Assembly: GCF_016859285.1 (NCBI RefSeq)
Contig: NC_053415.1
Location: forward strand, 17,927,001-17,991,000
From: Xiphias gladius
Lineage: Eukaryota; Chordata; Actinopteri; Istiophoriformes; Xiphiidae
Direction: 5' to 3'
Length of the DNA stretch: 64,000 bases
Program-made: the position numbers and the translations under genes
Shown here: positions 13,078-60,366 of the stretch, piece after piece
How positions within the stretch are numbered: position 1 is the first letter of the stretch
Layout: every line of letters begins with the position of its first letter
The notes under the pieces: model-generated
The model's input: the letters and a program-made list of their open reading frames with translations, nothing else
Told to the model about the DNA's origin: nothing
Database searches by the model: none

Positions 13078-14139
13078 ACACAGCTGGTCCGGTACCTTGA
13101 TGGACATGCTTAGACCATACTCAGTTTATCATTAGTGGACTGTAAGGGTTTCACACCCTTAACACTTTTATATGTGACCTCTCAGAGTGGAGCTTGTCCT
13201 GCTCTGTGGTACAGATTATGAAGTCTCGCTATACATAGGTACCCCATACTTGAAATTATTAGGAAACAGGAGGAGGCACATTATTCATTCCACTATGTCG
13301 GACCACATCAGTGTCTTTGCAAGCTTTTGTACGGATTAATGTAATTAAATAGGAAGCCTTAACTACTGTAACCTGTCTGATTGTTGTATTAAGATGTTTA
13401 CTACTATATATTATTGTTATTGTATGTCCTCAGAAATAACAAGAAAACATGCCTCTTTAGGGCTGGGCAGTATGGAAGAATACAGTCATTTCTATCCTCC
13501 AAAGGACTCGCAACAGTGTTATCAGATCTCTTTAAAACTTATTCTTAATTTCATTAAGAAAAGTATGTTTGATTCTCTCGTTCAGGTACAGATGAAGAGC
13601 CAATTTGTGCTTGTACTGCACATCAATGGTCCACATACACTGTTGTTTCCACTTATTGTGCCTGATTGGGATAGACCTCTTTACCAAACTCTGTGGGTGT
13701 GTACAGAGTGTACTTGATTCACACTCTGTGCCCTTTAATGACAGCCAGTTTTGTACTTGAGTCAGTCTTACTGGTCCATTATGACCTCAGGTAGTTCCCA
13801 GTATTGCTTCATCCTCCTTTATCCTGATGCTGCATTCACATCACGTTGGATGGATGGGAAAAACTGTGTACAACTTGCAGGCGTTCACATCATCAGACCA
13901 CTAAAGTGGTCAAAATAAGTGCCAACACCTGTGCATGTGTGCAGGCCTTTAACTTAATAATGAATATATTTTAAAAGTTTGTGAGTCCTTTGGGAGATAA
14001 CAGTAAGCTTGTTTTTTGTTTGAACTGGGAACGCGGACAAGGTAGATTTGTCTTTTTTAAAGCTTAATGAAAAGTTAGTCAGAAAATAACAGGTGTAAAC
14101 TTGAATGGCACTCAGAGTATATCCCTTTTTCCAAGGCAA

Positions 14140-14325
14140 AATATTAATGAAAATGTCAAAAAATTCCTTGATCTGCACCAAACTTTGGTGGGTTCTTCCC
14201 TTGCCCATCCCTCCACCGAATGTGGTGCAAATCGGTTCTGTAATTTTTGCGTAATCCTGCTGACAAATAAACAAAAAAACATACACGGGTGAAAACACAA
14301 CCTCCTTGGTGGAGGTAATAAAATG
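14140..14325 (+). repeat. Teleost repeat ending aacctccttggtggaggtaata
   Basis: Contains ctgcaccaaactttggtggg, tgtggtgcaaatcggttctg, gcgtaatcctgctgacaaat and the inverted pair cctccttggtggagg. A common fish dispersed element. It lies about 1.1 kb past the gpr161 stop and may fall in or after its 3' UTR. Confidence 0.55.
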
Positions 14326-14440
14326 AACGACTTACGGCGACACTAGAACAAAGCCATTGTACTTAACTACACCTTTGCTTTTCCTACTACGACATGTCTA
14401 AATGTCTGCCACTCAGATGGATTGAAAACACTAAACTATA

Positions 14441-14808
14441 GGGCTTCAATTAATGGTTATTCTCATTATCAATCAATCTGCAAATTATTGGCAAGATTAC
14501 TTGATTTTTCATTTTGTCTCTAAAATTTCAGAAAACAGGTTTAAATGCCTGTTAGAATGTCCCACAGCCCAATATGACGTCTTCAAATGTCTTTTTGTCT
14601 GACCATTAGTCCCTAACCGAAAGATATTCAGTTTATTATCAAGTACGACAAAGAAAGCATCAAATCTTCGACCCTGAAGAGCTGGAACCATTGACTTTTT
14701 GATATTTTTGCTCAGATAATGACAAATGACTAGTCTTATCAAAATAGTTGACGATTAATTTTCTGTCAATCAAAAATTGATTAATTGACTAATCATTACA
14801 GTTCCACT
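14441..14808 (+). repeat. Copy of the GGCTGCA palindromic repeat
   Basis: From gggcttcaattaatggtta to ttgactaatcattacagttc. It includes cccaatatgacgtcttcaaatg and attcagtttattatcaag, words shared with the copies at 10.1 and 47.9 kb. Confidence 0.7.
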
Positions 14809-15844
14809 AAATTGGCTGTAGGTGTAAATACATAGGAATGAATAAAAATCAATTGGTATATGAAACAGACAGAATTTCACGATTGACTTGTGTATTGAGA
14901 TCCATGAAAGTTATTACAGCGATACAGTATATCTATGTATGGCCCAGCCCTGAGCTTCACCGTATGAACAGAATCTGTGGGCCAACATTTGTAGTATTAG
15001 TAAGATACATAAAGAGTGAGGTGTGTTTCTCATTGTGTAGGTACCTGGAATAACAACAGGTATATTAGAAACGGACAGTTCTGACATTTCATGATATTCT
15101 GCTACAGACGACTGTGGACATGCACAGTAATTGCACTTGAACATAGCGTGTGTACTTGTTCTCACAGAAACCACTGTCGTTTTATTTCAGAGAAATGCGA
15201 CCCATCAGAGGCAAAGCAGTATAATAGCAGTGGTGTAGTGAAGACCAAAAACAAGCTCATGAATTAATGAAGTCCAAAATTAGTCATTTGGACAGTAGAT
15301 TGGTCAGTATATTAATGAAAATGCAGTAGAAAGGGCCCGCATTCTGTAATATTGAGCACATAATGGGCAGTGCAAAGCAACAATGTCAGAAATAAATTAC
15401 TGCACGTTGCTATATTGGTTACTGAAAGTCAGCTCACTGAAAAAGATTGTGTTCAGTGTCGAATCTGTCGTAAGGAAAAAAAAACTGGTCTTTAACTACA
15501 AAACTTAATCTTATTAATTTGGTGGTACATGTTGGTTTACCTCAGTTTATACACTCCATCGTTTCCATTACTATTATAAAAGGAACTGTGAGATTTATAA
15601 TTAGTAGAGCACAATTCTGGTGCTTCAGTCTTACCTCGTATTTTCATATGTTTGAACAGGTACTACTTTTGTAAGAAAAAGCTGTACACCTGAGAAGTGA
15701 TGTAACCTTTTGTTTTTCACTATACAGTAACTATTACTACCCATGTTTGCATTAAAGTTTTGTATCAAGACTCTTCTATTAAAAGTTTTTTTTTTTTTTT
15801 TTTTTACATAAACTTGTCCGTTTTATGTGCTGCTGTGATTTGAG

Positions 15845-16450
15845 AAGGTTAACAGGGTGTCTGCAGGTCCTGACAAATCTTAAAGCACTGAATTCAGTTG
15901 CCTCAAAAGGCCTTAGAAGTTAATAAAACGTCTTAGAATTAATTTTCAAAGATCTTGAATATTTTTTTCTGGCCTGTTGTGAAGAGTAACATTAGTTATA
16001 ATTGTTTGTGTGTGGTTGTGGGCAATCGGAAGATCTTGTACCTCCTATAAAATTCAAGTTTAATTTGTTTAATCCTTTGTTCTTGAACTTCAGTCAGCAC
16101 AAACACTGTTGTTACGACTAGCAGAAGGTAGGACTCAATGGGAAAGTATTTTAAACATAGATAAATTATTTTTTTTAATTGCTTAATCCATCCAATTTTC
16201 TGGCACTAACATGGTGCAGGTAATGTTAATTATATTACTGGGAATTATTTTTTATATACAGCTGGGAAGTACAGACAAAATGTGATACAAATGTCAAAGA
16301 TTAATGTATTTAATAAATAATTGTAGGCCTTATTATTTTCCATCATTCTTTGACCGGTATGACCATCAAAAAGGTTTTTGTTTTTTTTTATTGAATTCTA
16401 TGTGGTACTGTGAAGAGTCTTAAAAAGTCTTAAATTCAGTTTGATGAACA
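15845..16450 (+). repeat. Repeat with cagggtgtctgcaggtc end
   Basis: The left end (aacagggtgtctgcaggtcc, cctcaaaaggccttagaag) is matched in reverse at 55780-55870 (aaggccttttcttgaggtaa, ctctaagacctgcagatg). The rest is AT-rich. The remainder of the 13.1-17.1 kb intergenic stretch holds no gene I can support. Confidence 0.45.
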
Positions 16451-17114
16451 CTGCAGAAAGCAACGTTAGCGTCTTTACGAACAGCTACCAAAATGACAGC
16501 CACGTAATCCTGCACACAAAAATGGGGTTCTTGCTGTTTCACTTAGTATCTGTCTAGCCCCAGTGTGCGCCTCCCATGTGTCACCATTACATGCAAGTCA
16601 TAGAGCTAAGCATCCGATTTTCTGAAAAATAAATACAGAGCAATCGTTGGAGAAAAAAAAAAAAAATGAAGTTTGTTCAACAAGAGTTACTGCTGTTTTA
16701 AAAGATGGAACTCCACTGATTTTACCCATCAAAGTCTGTTTACATGTGTTGGCTGTTTTTGCTTGTGCTGAACTTCTCCCCTTGTCAAAATTCTGACAAA
16801 TTAAGGCGAAGACTTAACGTTTAAAAATAAAAAAAGAATATCAGGAGGTGTGGTGTTAGAAATGAGCTTACCAGACCTCTGTGGCCTGCTTCTCATCTCT
16901 GCTTTAGGCTAGTCCATCGATTTTATAGGAGTACAATTCTAATTCAGTTAATTTCCAGAGTCCTAAAAGAGTTGCCTAACCATCTGGATGGGAAAAAAAA
17001 TTACATCTGTTGCACAAGAACAAAAAAAAGTTGTGAAAATGACGAAGCATGAAGCACGAAGATGAAGCAAACTTAACTGCTTCTGTCTCTTATATTTGTC
17101 TTTATCGATGTAGG

Positions 17115-18360
17115 TATACAACAAAACTGAGTACACCCCTGTGCAATATCACTAAAGACTTAGATGACTCAAAACTGTGCTATCGTACAATAATCTTAGG
17201 GTCTTTAAGCTGAAGTGTAGGGTATTTGATTGGATGTATAATTAAAAACAAACGGATTAGATAGAAAATCAACTACGGGCCCCAAAGTAACACCACAAAG
17301 CAACAAAAGTTAGTAAACCTGTGATGTAGCCAAGACTAATTAAGATTAATTGCATGAACAAGTTTATAAAAGGAACCTGTGAACGCCACAGTTTTCTCGG
17401 TTTTAACGTGGGTCGTGTCTAATGCAACATGGCTCCAAACGGTGAGGAGCTGCCTGAACAAGTGAGAAACCAGATTGTGAGACTTCACAAAGATGGCACA
17501 GAGTATAAGAGCATCAGCGGGCTACTGAACACAACATGAAACACAGCTGCAACAGTGGCACAAGTTGCTGTTTGCACAACCTTTCATTGAAAAAAAACAG
17601 ACAGGTAAGTGCTTCAGACGGTGACAAGGACATTGCGTGAAGCCAACCTCTATGGACAGCGTGCAAGAAAGAACTGCAAGATTAAACTTTGCCAAAGAAC
17701 ATGAAATAAAGTCTAATGAATATTATCAGCACATCCTTTGGTCAGATGAAAACAAAAATAGGTTCGTTTGGATCAGATGGGGTCCGGCGTGTTTGGCGGG
17801 GACTTGGCCAGGACCGCCACACTGACCGCACAGTGCCGACCCGGAAACATGGGAGTCGGGAGTGTGCTGATGTGGGGCTGCATGAGCACAACAGGTGTGG
17901 GTGAGATGGCACTATGAATGCAGGTTTCTGTACCCAGATACTGAATGAAGAGATGACTACCAGTCTCAAGAAGCTTGGCAGGAGAGGAATTTCCCAACAT
18001 GACAAAGATCCAAAACACACTATTACCTGGACAAGTATGTCCCCTGACTTGAATCCAACAGAAAACCCTTGGAGTATTCTTAAAGCGGAAGGTAGAGCAA
18101 CAAAACCCTCCGGCAAAGAGCTGCTGAAAAGAATCACTTGTGAAGAACTGCAGAACATCTCTCAACAGATTTGTGCAAGACTGGTGTCATCCCTGGCCTG
18201 TCATAACTCAATTGGTCGATCATTTCTGTTTTCAAATTAATTGACCTCATTCTTCCTGGGCTTTGACTAAAAACAAATACAACTGGAATAAATGTTGAGG
18301 ATTTTTGATTAATTAACGTGAGTGATAATGACCAGGGCTGTACTCAGTTTTGTTGTATAC
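17115..18360 (+). mobile_element. Tc1-like DNA transposon with TATACAACAAAACTGAGTAC ends, broken
   Basis: The left end (17115 onward, TATACAACAAAACTGAGTAC) is mirrored by the right end, finishing TACTCAGTTTTGTTGTATAC at 18360. A transposase-like frame opens near 17429 with the helix-turn-helix part (VRNQIVRLHKDGTEYKSISG) but is stopped soon after. Later pieces are HILWSDENKNRFVW (about 17730) and MSPDLNPTENPWSILK (about 18030) in other frames. Several stops and shifts make it inactive. It sits between the gpr161 and dcaf6 3' ends. Confidence 0.9.
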
Positions 18361-18545
18361 TGTGTTTTCAAATGCTTTGGTATCTCTGAATACCTGCAGT
18401 TAACCCTGTAAGCAATCGGTGTGCAAAGTAGAGACTGTTGTTTTTTTTCTTGAAATAATTTAAATGTATCTGTTTGAGCACTGAACAGTCAGCATTAGCT
18501 TTTATCTTCCAGACAGGTGCAGACATCTTGGAGATGCCATTTAGC

Positions 18546-18557
18546 TTTATTTTTATT
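18546..18557 (-). terminator. Candidate dcaf6 poly(A) signals
   Basis: Two adjacent AATAAA hexamers on the - strand lie about 590 nt after the dcaf6 stop codon. Position and strand fit, but chance occurrence is common in sequence this AT-rich. Confidence 0.3.
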
Positions 18558-18851
18558 TTTTCCAAATACTGTAAAAGATTATAATTTAGTGACGTGACCC
18601 TTTGAGGGGAAGAACCTCAGCTCTGTTTCTTTTTTTCTCTTCAACAACAAAATTAAAGCAATCTCCAAGTTTGTTTTACTTAAAGTCCTCGTTCACATGC
18701 GTTACTGCCGGAGCAGCACATCAACATTTCTTAGCTTTGTGCTACAAATTCAAAATGTCACACGTTAACACTGATCGAAGCTCACTCTCTCCTAACAAAA
18801 TAATATTGCACTTAACATCCTTGCACGCCAGCTGACATTATTCTCACACTT

Positions 18852-18927
18852 TATATATATAAATATATATATATATATGTATACATACATATATATATAT
18901 TATATATATGTATGTATATATATACAC
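18852..18927. repeat. TA-rich microsatellite in the probable dcaf6 3' UTR
   Basis: Alternating TA with TG/CA interruptions. It begins about 220 bp left of the dcaf6 stop codon. Confidence 0.9.
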
Positions 18928-19144
18928 ACGCATACTGACGTCCTTTTGCATTCACACAGATGTAGTTTATACTCATACAGAAACATCAGTAAGAAAGTTA
19001 TCTTAAAAAACACATGGGGGCTAGAAATTATACTAATTTTCAAAAGGAAGTATTCTACACTGTACTTGTACAAATCTCAGGTTTTTTCCAAGTGCTATAC
19101 AGCAAGAAGAAAGAGTGTTTTCTTTAGCATAAAATGCCAGGGGG

Positions 19145-45010
<25,866 letters not shown>

Positions 45011-47277
45011 ATGTGGCTTTTAATTAACAATAACATTGAAACTAAGCTAACGCTTTCCTGTTGATGTCGCCGTTTCTCTATCGTCGCTTCGGTTTTGCCA
45101 TCGGGATCGGTCCCCGTCTGTCGGGGCAACACTAACGTTAGCTGGCTGCGACACTCCGCGTCTACATTGCCGGTAGAAGGACTCGCTCCGGTCCTGTCTC
45201 CGCGGTCCTACTTGTCTCTACGCCGACCGTACCCCCTCTCTCTGAACTGCCAACTGTCTGTCCCGCTAGCCTAGCCTGGTTTATTTCTCCTAGCAGACGG
45301 CGGTCAGCTGTGTCCAGACAACGCGATACACAGAGAGACGCTCGCTTTAAGACACCTCGTAGCTGTCGGGGCGGAGTGTGTCCAGAAAAGTTTGAATGTC
45401 ACGGAGCTAACCTTTGCTGGAAAAAGTTTTAGATTTTGTCGCCACAATTCGCCATAGAAGCACCGTTTTTTTTAACCTCTCATTTAATCATCCTTTGTGA
45501 ATTTGAGGCCTCGGCTTATATGATTAAACCGTATCAAAGATTTAACCATATCGAAGATGCTTGGCCAGACTAACCTGCTGTAGGACTCCTGGGCTAAAGC
45601 GAGCTAATTATGTTCAGAATATACACCATTTTGCTCAAATCTGAAATTATGAAGGTCTAAAATGAAAACTACACTTAGACACGGGGACCCTCTTCTCGGC
45701 TCGGATAACAAAGCAGGGCCCGTCTTATCAAGGCCCACATCATGTCACCTGATGTTTCCTCTAGTGGTGTATATTTATAAAACTATTTCATGTCACATAC
45801 AAGCCAGTTAACACACGGTAAGCCTGCAACTGTCAGGGCCTGGCTCTGGAGTCTCACATGCCTTCAGACACGAGTGACTCAAATTCACCGGCAGTCGTTG
45901 CTGCATCTATACAGGGTGGCTCTGACTTTGCAAGGAGGTGCAAAGAAAGCTCTTTGTTTTGTTTAATCAAGCCCCGGTGTAAGTATAAGCCAGTTGGACA
46001 GGCAGTCATGGGGCAATGCTTGCTGCTGTTGTGAAGACTTGTCCAGAGTCCTCGTGGGAAGGGAGGGGTTAAGCTACTGGAGACCCCTTGGGCAAAAATT
46101 GGCAGCTCAATCAAAGCTGTAACCAAACCTGGATTTTGTCACAGGACCCCTCGACATAACTGGGCCACAAGGTCAGGTAGTAATGCAGGGCCTGCCTTAG
46201 TTCATATTTTTACTTTAGTTGTGAAAGTTTGTAACAATTATAACAAATTTGCGATTTAAAAAAACAACAACCGACACCCAGGGAATTTTTAGGCCTTTGA
46301 GCCTCTTGCCCCCTTCGTACATTTAGTAATCCAGCCCTGCTGAAAGACTCTACTATGCTGCTGGGAAATGTGTAGATTTTAATCAGTCTCACTTTATTGA
46401 CCAAAATAAAATTATATTTTTAATTTTTTTAAATTAAATTAAATTAAATGGAGGGAATGGATGGTACAATTGAATCACATAAATATATATATATATATAT
46501 ATATATCAGAGGGAAAAAATTTCAAAAAAATGCATATAATAAAAAGATAAAGGTTGATTACATTCTAGATCTTTAAAAAATGCACTAATAATAATTTATT
46601 GTGTAGATACCCTTTTTGAATTTGTGTCATTTTAGAGAGGGAATTGAATAAACGTGGAAACTCTGTGGGGAAAAAAATGTTGCCATTAAAACCATAACAT
46701 TTGCAACAAAATTAATTTTTGAATTTTTACCTTCGAACTATAATATGCCATCTTTTAACAAACAACTCTAAATTCTGGTTGTAACGTTTAAAATGACACC
46801 TAAAATCTGAATTAATTTTTTTTTAAATGTAAAATTTGTTGTCATTGCGATTATTTGTACCCACCCAGTTGGGATACGCCGGTTGAGAAAAGTAATAATG
46901 CAAGCTGAGCCAATTACTTCGAGGTTCTGACCAGGCGGGCCAATGAGAAAAACAGGACTGTGACCCCGCCCCTCGCGTGGTAGGTTGCATCGAAAAGAAA
47001 GTCACCTCGTCGTGTCGGTCATAGTGCTAGCAATATTAGCATGTACACAGACCTGTCGGGGGAAGGTCGACAGTAGGACAGCAGCATCTGCATCTAAACT
47101 TTCGCTCACCTTACGTTCACTTAATTATTTTGTCGACAAGGTCGTGCAAGGAGGTGAAGTCAAACGGTTTTTAAATTCTGTTGCTTTTAAAGACAGACGC
47201 GTAGCTAGTTAGCCATTTAGCGAGCTAGCTACAAGTTTCGTTCAGTGTCTTCATCACCGTTTGAAACATCTACAGTC
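45011..47277. promoter_or_regulatory. Intergenic region between divergent dcaf6 and mpc2
   Basis: 45060-45400 is GC- and CpG-richer than its surroundings and is the likely dcaf6 promoter and 5' UTR. About 46.9-47.3 kb is the likely mpc2 promoter, with CCAAT boxes at 46910-46914 and 46940-46944. Between them is AT-rich sequence with a TA run at 46484-46506. Nothing coding is recognised. The 2.3-kb separation suggests two promoters, not one shared core. Confidence 0.55.
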
Positions 47278-52449
<5,172 letters not shown>

Positions 52450-53703
52450 GGGATTTCCTGCGGCCAGCACTTTACCTGCCATGGACTGAAAGGGAGACTA
52501 CACACCAGGCACCAACCTGCCCTTTGTCATCATCATCTCATGTTGTCTCCATAACATCCATGCCATAACCATTACTCTACCACATTAAGCCTGTTGTCCC
52601 TGTTGGAAATGTGCACTTTTCCTTAAGTTTCAAATTTCCTCAGGGTGTAGGGAAAAAAAAAAAAAGAGGAAAAAAGACAAGAGAACATTTTTTTTTAACT
52701 GTTGTCAACACACACTCAAGAATGGTGGCCATCAACGCACAAGTATTACTTGTTCAACAAGCTGTATGATTGTACATTGTTTATTTTGAGTTCATGCTTT
52801 ATATATCATGCACTTATTGGGAAATGTTGCTTTTTCCATCATCGTTTTTCAGGTGTAGCAAATCAGTACCTCGTGCAATAATTTCCCAAAAAATGTAACT
52901 CTTGGATTTGTGTTGAACGTGGTTTAAGGAATGTTTCGAAATGAAATTAGGACCGATTCCATCACAATGATCTTTTCATTTACTTATTTATAATTTGGTT
53001 CCATTCACAGCATCTGTACCTCAGTGATTATTAAATCATTATTGATTATCATGTAAAGATTCCTTCCGTTTGAATGGCTTTAAGTCTTTTAATCTGTGCG
53101 AGAACAAATCTTAATTTATGAATCACTCTTGTAGTCAAAGATGTATAGAAAGATGCTGTTATTTTCTGATTCTCTATAAGGATTACCCACACCAATGCCA
53201 CATATTTAACCTGTGCAGCTTTTTATTGATTGTTACCACAGAGTCGACTAGTAAACACTGGTACTGACACGGTAACTCTGACTCTTTAATATCAGAACCT
53301 CGCTGTTGATGCCTCTTTGTTCTTAGAAAGGTGTTTTATATTTTCTCTGTGTAAGAATAGTACTTTCTTTGACATGTTCCCACTGTAGTTGCACAGAATA
53401 ATCCCCTGATGATTTTATTAATAATTGGTGTCATCATTTATAAGTATTTTTTGATCCGTTGTTTGAACAAATGGCACTTTGAAGGTTGATCATTGGGGCT
53501 CTATGGCTATGCAATGGCTATGTAATGCTAATAAATCTTGTTTAACACCTTCAGTTGATTATAAAGTATGGATATGTCATGGTTTACAGTTGCACAAAGT
53601 GACTGACCATAAAGATATTAGTTGATTAAAGGAGCTTCAAACAGGGTTTGTACTTTCCAGTCCGAGAACAGTTGAAGGAGCTTTCTCAAAAATCAGAACA
53701 AAT
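52450..53703. other. mpc2 3' UTR and downstream sequence
   Basis: AT-rich, no repeat family recognised, with several T and A runs. The mpc2 transcript probably ends near 53.55 kb. Confidence 0.5.
53530..53535 (+). terminator. Candidate mpc2 poly(A) signal
   Basis: An AATAAA hexamer about 1.1 kb after the mpc2 stop, followed by a T-rich, GT-containing stretch. The 3' UTR itself (52450 onward) contains no recognisable repeat. Position is plausible, not proven. Confidence 0.4.
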
Positions 53704-54960
53704 ACAGTGAGGTCCATAAGTATTTGAACAGTGACACAACTTTCATAATTTTACCTCTGTACATCACCACGATGTATTTGTAACATTGCCATCAAAGTTG
53801 AAGTGATTGAAGTGTAGACTTTCAGCTTTAATTCAAGGGGTTTCTCAAAAACATCACATTAACTGTTTAGGAATTACAGCCATTTTTATACACAGTCCCT
53901 CATTTTCAGAAGCTCATAGGAATTGGATAATTGACTGACGATCAGTTTCATATTCAGGTGTGGCCTGTTCCCTCGTTATTTCCTGACAAATTAAGCAGAT
54001 AAAATGTCTTGGAGTTTATTCCAAGTGTTGGATTTGCATTTGGTAGCTGTTCATGGGAACATTCATTATGTGGTCAGAAGAAGTGTTGTGTTGATGCAAA
54101 TGAAGGAGGCCATCGTTAGACAATCAGACAGATGGCAGAAACGTTAGGAGTGATCAAATCAACTATCTGGTACATTCTTAAAAAGGAGTTCACTGGTGAC
54201 CTCAGCAACACCAAAAGGCCTGGAAGACCACAGAAGACAACTACAGTGGATGATCACAGAATTCTTTCCTTGGTGAAGAAAAGCCCTCTCGAAACATCTG
54301 GCCAGGTCAAGAACACTCTTGAGGAGGTAGGCTTGTCATTGTCAAAGTCTACAATCAAGAGACGCCTTCGTGAATGTAAATACAGAGGGTTTACCACAAG
54401 GTGCAAAGCACTGGTAACACTCAAGGACAGAAAGGCCAGATTAGACTTTGCCAGAAAACAACTTTAAAAAAAAAAAAAAAAAAGCCTGCCCAGCTCTGGA
54501 GCAAGATTCTTCGGACTGAAGAAACCAAGATTAACTTGTACCAGAATGATGGGAAGAGAAGAATATGGAGAAGGAAAGAAACATGGTGGAGGCAGTGTTA
54601 TTGCATGGGCTTGTATGGCTGCCAATCAAACTGGGTTTCTGCTGTTTATTGATGATGTGACTGCTGTAAAGGATAGGGTTGTACTATCTGCTCAGATTCA
54701 GCCAAATGCTGAAAAACTGATAGGACGGCGCTTCACCGTACAGATGGATAATGACCCAAAACATACTGTGAAAATAACCCAAGAGATGAGCATGTTTTTC
54801 ACTTACTGAAGACAAAACTGAGGGCAGGGAGACACACAAACAAGCAGCAACTGAAGGTGGCCTGGCAAAGCACCTCATGGGAGGAAAGTCAGCATTTGGT
54901 GACGTCCCTGGGTTCCAGACTTCAGGCAGTCATTGACTGTAAAAATTTTTTCATCTAAGT
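53704..54960 (+). mobile_element. Tc1-like DNA transposon, truncated at the right end
   Basis: Starts with AGTGAGGTCCATAAGTATTT, a common fish Tc1 end. An open frame at 54132-54467 (111 aa) carries the N-terminal DNA-binding part, with GRPQKTT and IKRRLRE motifs. An A-rich run at 54466-54483 then breaks the frame. Catalytic-region pieces follow (GGGSVIAWACMAANQTG, QMDNDPKHT). No matching right terminal repeat is seen before 55000, so the end is lost. It lies between mpc2 and rpl24. Confidence 0.88.
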
Positions 54961-55019
54961 ATTAAAAATAATCCTTATATCCATAATTATTTTTGAGCCT
55001 CTGAAAATGTATAAAAATG

Positions 55020-55298
55020 ACTGGCCAGATTAACAGAAAATTAATTGCTACTGAAGCCTTCATCATCTAGGTCATTTTTAAGGCAAAAATGCTAAATATG
55101 ACCTCCTTCCAATTCGTCAGCTGTCAGGGTTTTCTGCTTTTCTTTGTAAGTGACAGTAAACTGAAACAAGCAATTTGAGGACATCATGTAATGGGCATTT
55201 TCACTACTTTCAGACTGTTACAGACTCAATATTTAACAGAGAAAATAGTCAGCAGATTCATGTTTAATAAAAATAATCTTTAGTTGTCACCCTAAAGG
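55020..55298 (-). repeat. Reverse-orientation copy of the GGCTGCA palindromic repeat
   Basis: Contains gcaatttgaggacatcatgt and gagaaaatagtcagcagattc, and ends aataatctttagttgtcaccct, the inverse of the family's left end. It lies right after the truncated Tc1-like element between mpc2 and rpl24. Confidence 0.65.
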
Positions 55299-55299
55299 A

Positions 55300-56467
55300 T
55301 ATATTAGGTCTGGTGCCTGAGTGTAACAGTCACTGCCATTGTTGAAGTAGTAGAGTCAACTGTTAGTGCAGGAGGCTTTGAATCTATTTGTGTCTCTGGC
55401 TGCATAACAGATGTGAGCCAGTTTCCGATAGAAGCAGTAAATCTCACTTTTGAAAGCGTTCACATGGGCAGCGCTTGTCAGGAGCACAGCTTCTGAGGCT
55501 GTTCACCAAAATTGAAGACATTTTTAATATCAAAAAGGACATTTGATTTAATTGCTTGTAATATAATTAATCAGTTAAAGTTAACTGGAGTCAGATAAAT
55601 GGATTAAAAATAAAATAGTGAAAGATTTTGCTAAAACGGACACTTGCCCGCATCCTAGCTACTGTAATTTGTAGTAGTGTTTAAAAAAAAACCAAAAACG
55701 TTACATCCCCCAACTGCCCACATTGAGTCATAACTAATTAATGTTACTGTCTACGGCAGACAAGAAAAATATTCAAGATCTTTGGACATGAAATATAAGA
55801 CTTTGCAGTAATTTCTAAGGCCTTTTCTTGAGGTAACTGAATTTGAAGCTCTAAGACCTGCAGATGCCAAGACAAAAAACAAGCTGGACTTCTCCCCCCT
55901 CTGCACTACAGAGCAACAAATCCAAGTGTCTGCCATCCACAACACCACCAACCAAGATCATTCTCCTACGTCACTGTTATTCTGAAGTTTCATACTAAGA
56001 GGTACCAAAAATGCACCACATCCACCTCAGACTGGATATGTTCCGCAGACACTCAACATCTTAGGTGTTGAAATTTTTTACCTAACATTTCATGACACAC
56101 AACTGTAGCAGCCTGACGACTGGACATTTATAGATTATAAACATTGTAATCCTTGTGTTGATTCAGCCAATCAATCATTTAGTCAGGAATCGGCCTTTAC
56201 ACATTGAACCAAGTTACCATCCCAAATCCAGTTTGTAAACTTAGCAAGTCACTACTGGAGTGTTCCCCTTCTTGTATAGTGTAATGAGCTTGGTAATAAC
56301 AAAATACACTTTTAATTTCGTTTAAAAAAAAAAAAAAAAAAAAACAGCAGGTTGACAGTTAAATTCCTGACACTCTGACATGACTCTGATAACTTCTCTC
56401 TATGTTCTTGCTACAATATTTTGTTTTTCAAATTAGAAATGACACAAATGATGGTTAACCAAAAAAT
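55300..56467. other. Intergenic sequence right of the Tc1-like element
   Basis: No gene seen. Holds a reverse copy of the 15.8-kb repeat end (55780-55870) and an A run (56322-56344). Part of the junction between the two human-separate gene blocks. Confidence 0.5.
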
Positions 56468-56473
56468 TTTATT
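56468..56473 (-). terminator. rpl24 poly(A) signal
   Basis: AATAAA on the - strand, 26 nt after the rpl24 stop codon. Very short 3' UTRs are typical of ribosomal protein genes. Confidence 0.75.
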
Positions 56474-56498
56474 CACAACCATAAACAATGAGTCAGGC

Positions 56499-60126
<3,628 letters not shown>

Positions 60127-60180
60127 GATGGCTACAAGAGGGCACAAAACCGGAAAGAAAGACGACAGAAGAGGAAACGG
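60127..60180 (-). promoter_or_regulatory. rpl24 5' UTR and pyrimidine-rich (5' TOP-like) start region
   Basis: Upstream of the rpl24 ATG the - strand reads through pyrimidine tracts, notably CTTTCTTTCCGG (60161-60150). Ribosomal protein mRNAs normally begin with a C followed by such a tract (5' TOP), which couples their translation to mTOR. The exact start site cannot be read from sequence. Confidence 0.55.
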
Positions 60181-60335
60181 AATTTGGAGACTTCAAATTG
60201 ATTTTTATAAAATAATAAACTGAATAATTTTAGTCATTTGAAGTTTTGTTAATATTTTACGCGTAACATACACGCATAATTATTTTAAAAAATATATTTT
60301 AATGAAATTAATACTTTGGCCAACCATTACAACGT

Positions 60336-60366
60336 TGACGTCACCATCTGACGGTTGCCTAGCAAG
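60336..60366. promoter_or_regulatory. Palindromic CRE and RFX X-box-like site between rpl24 and cep97
   Basis: A perfect TGACGTCA (60336-60343) is followed 10 nt later by GTTGCC-T-AGCAAG (60354-60366). The second fits the RFX X-box consensus GTNRCC(N0-3)RGYAAC except for the last base. RFX factors drive cilium and centriole genes, which suits cep97; the CRE could serve either divergent gene. Sequence match only. Confidence 0.5.
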
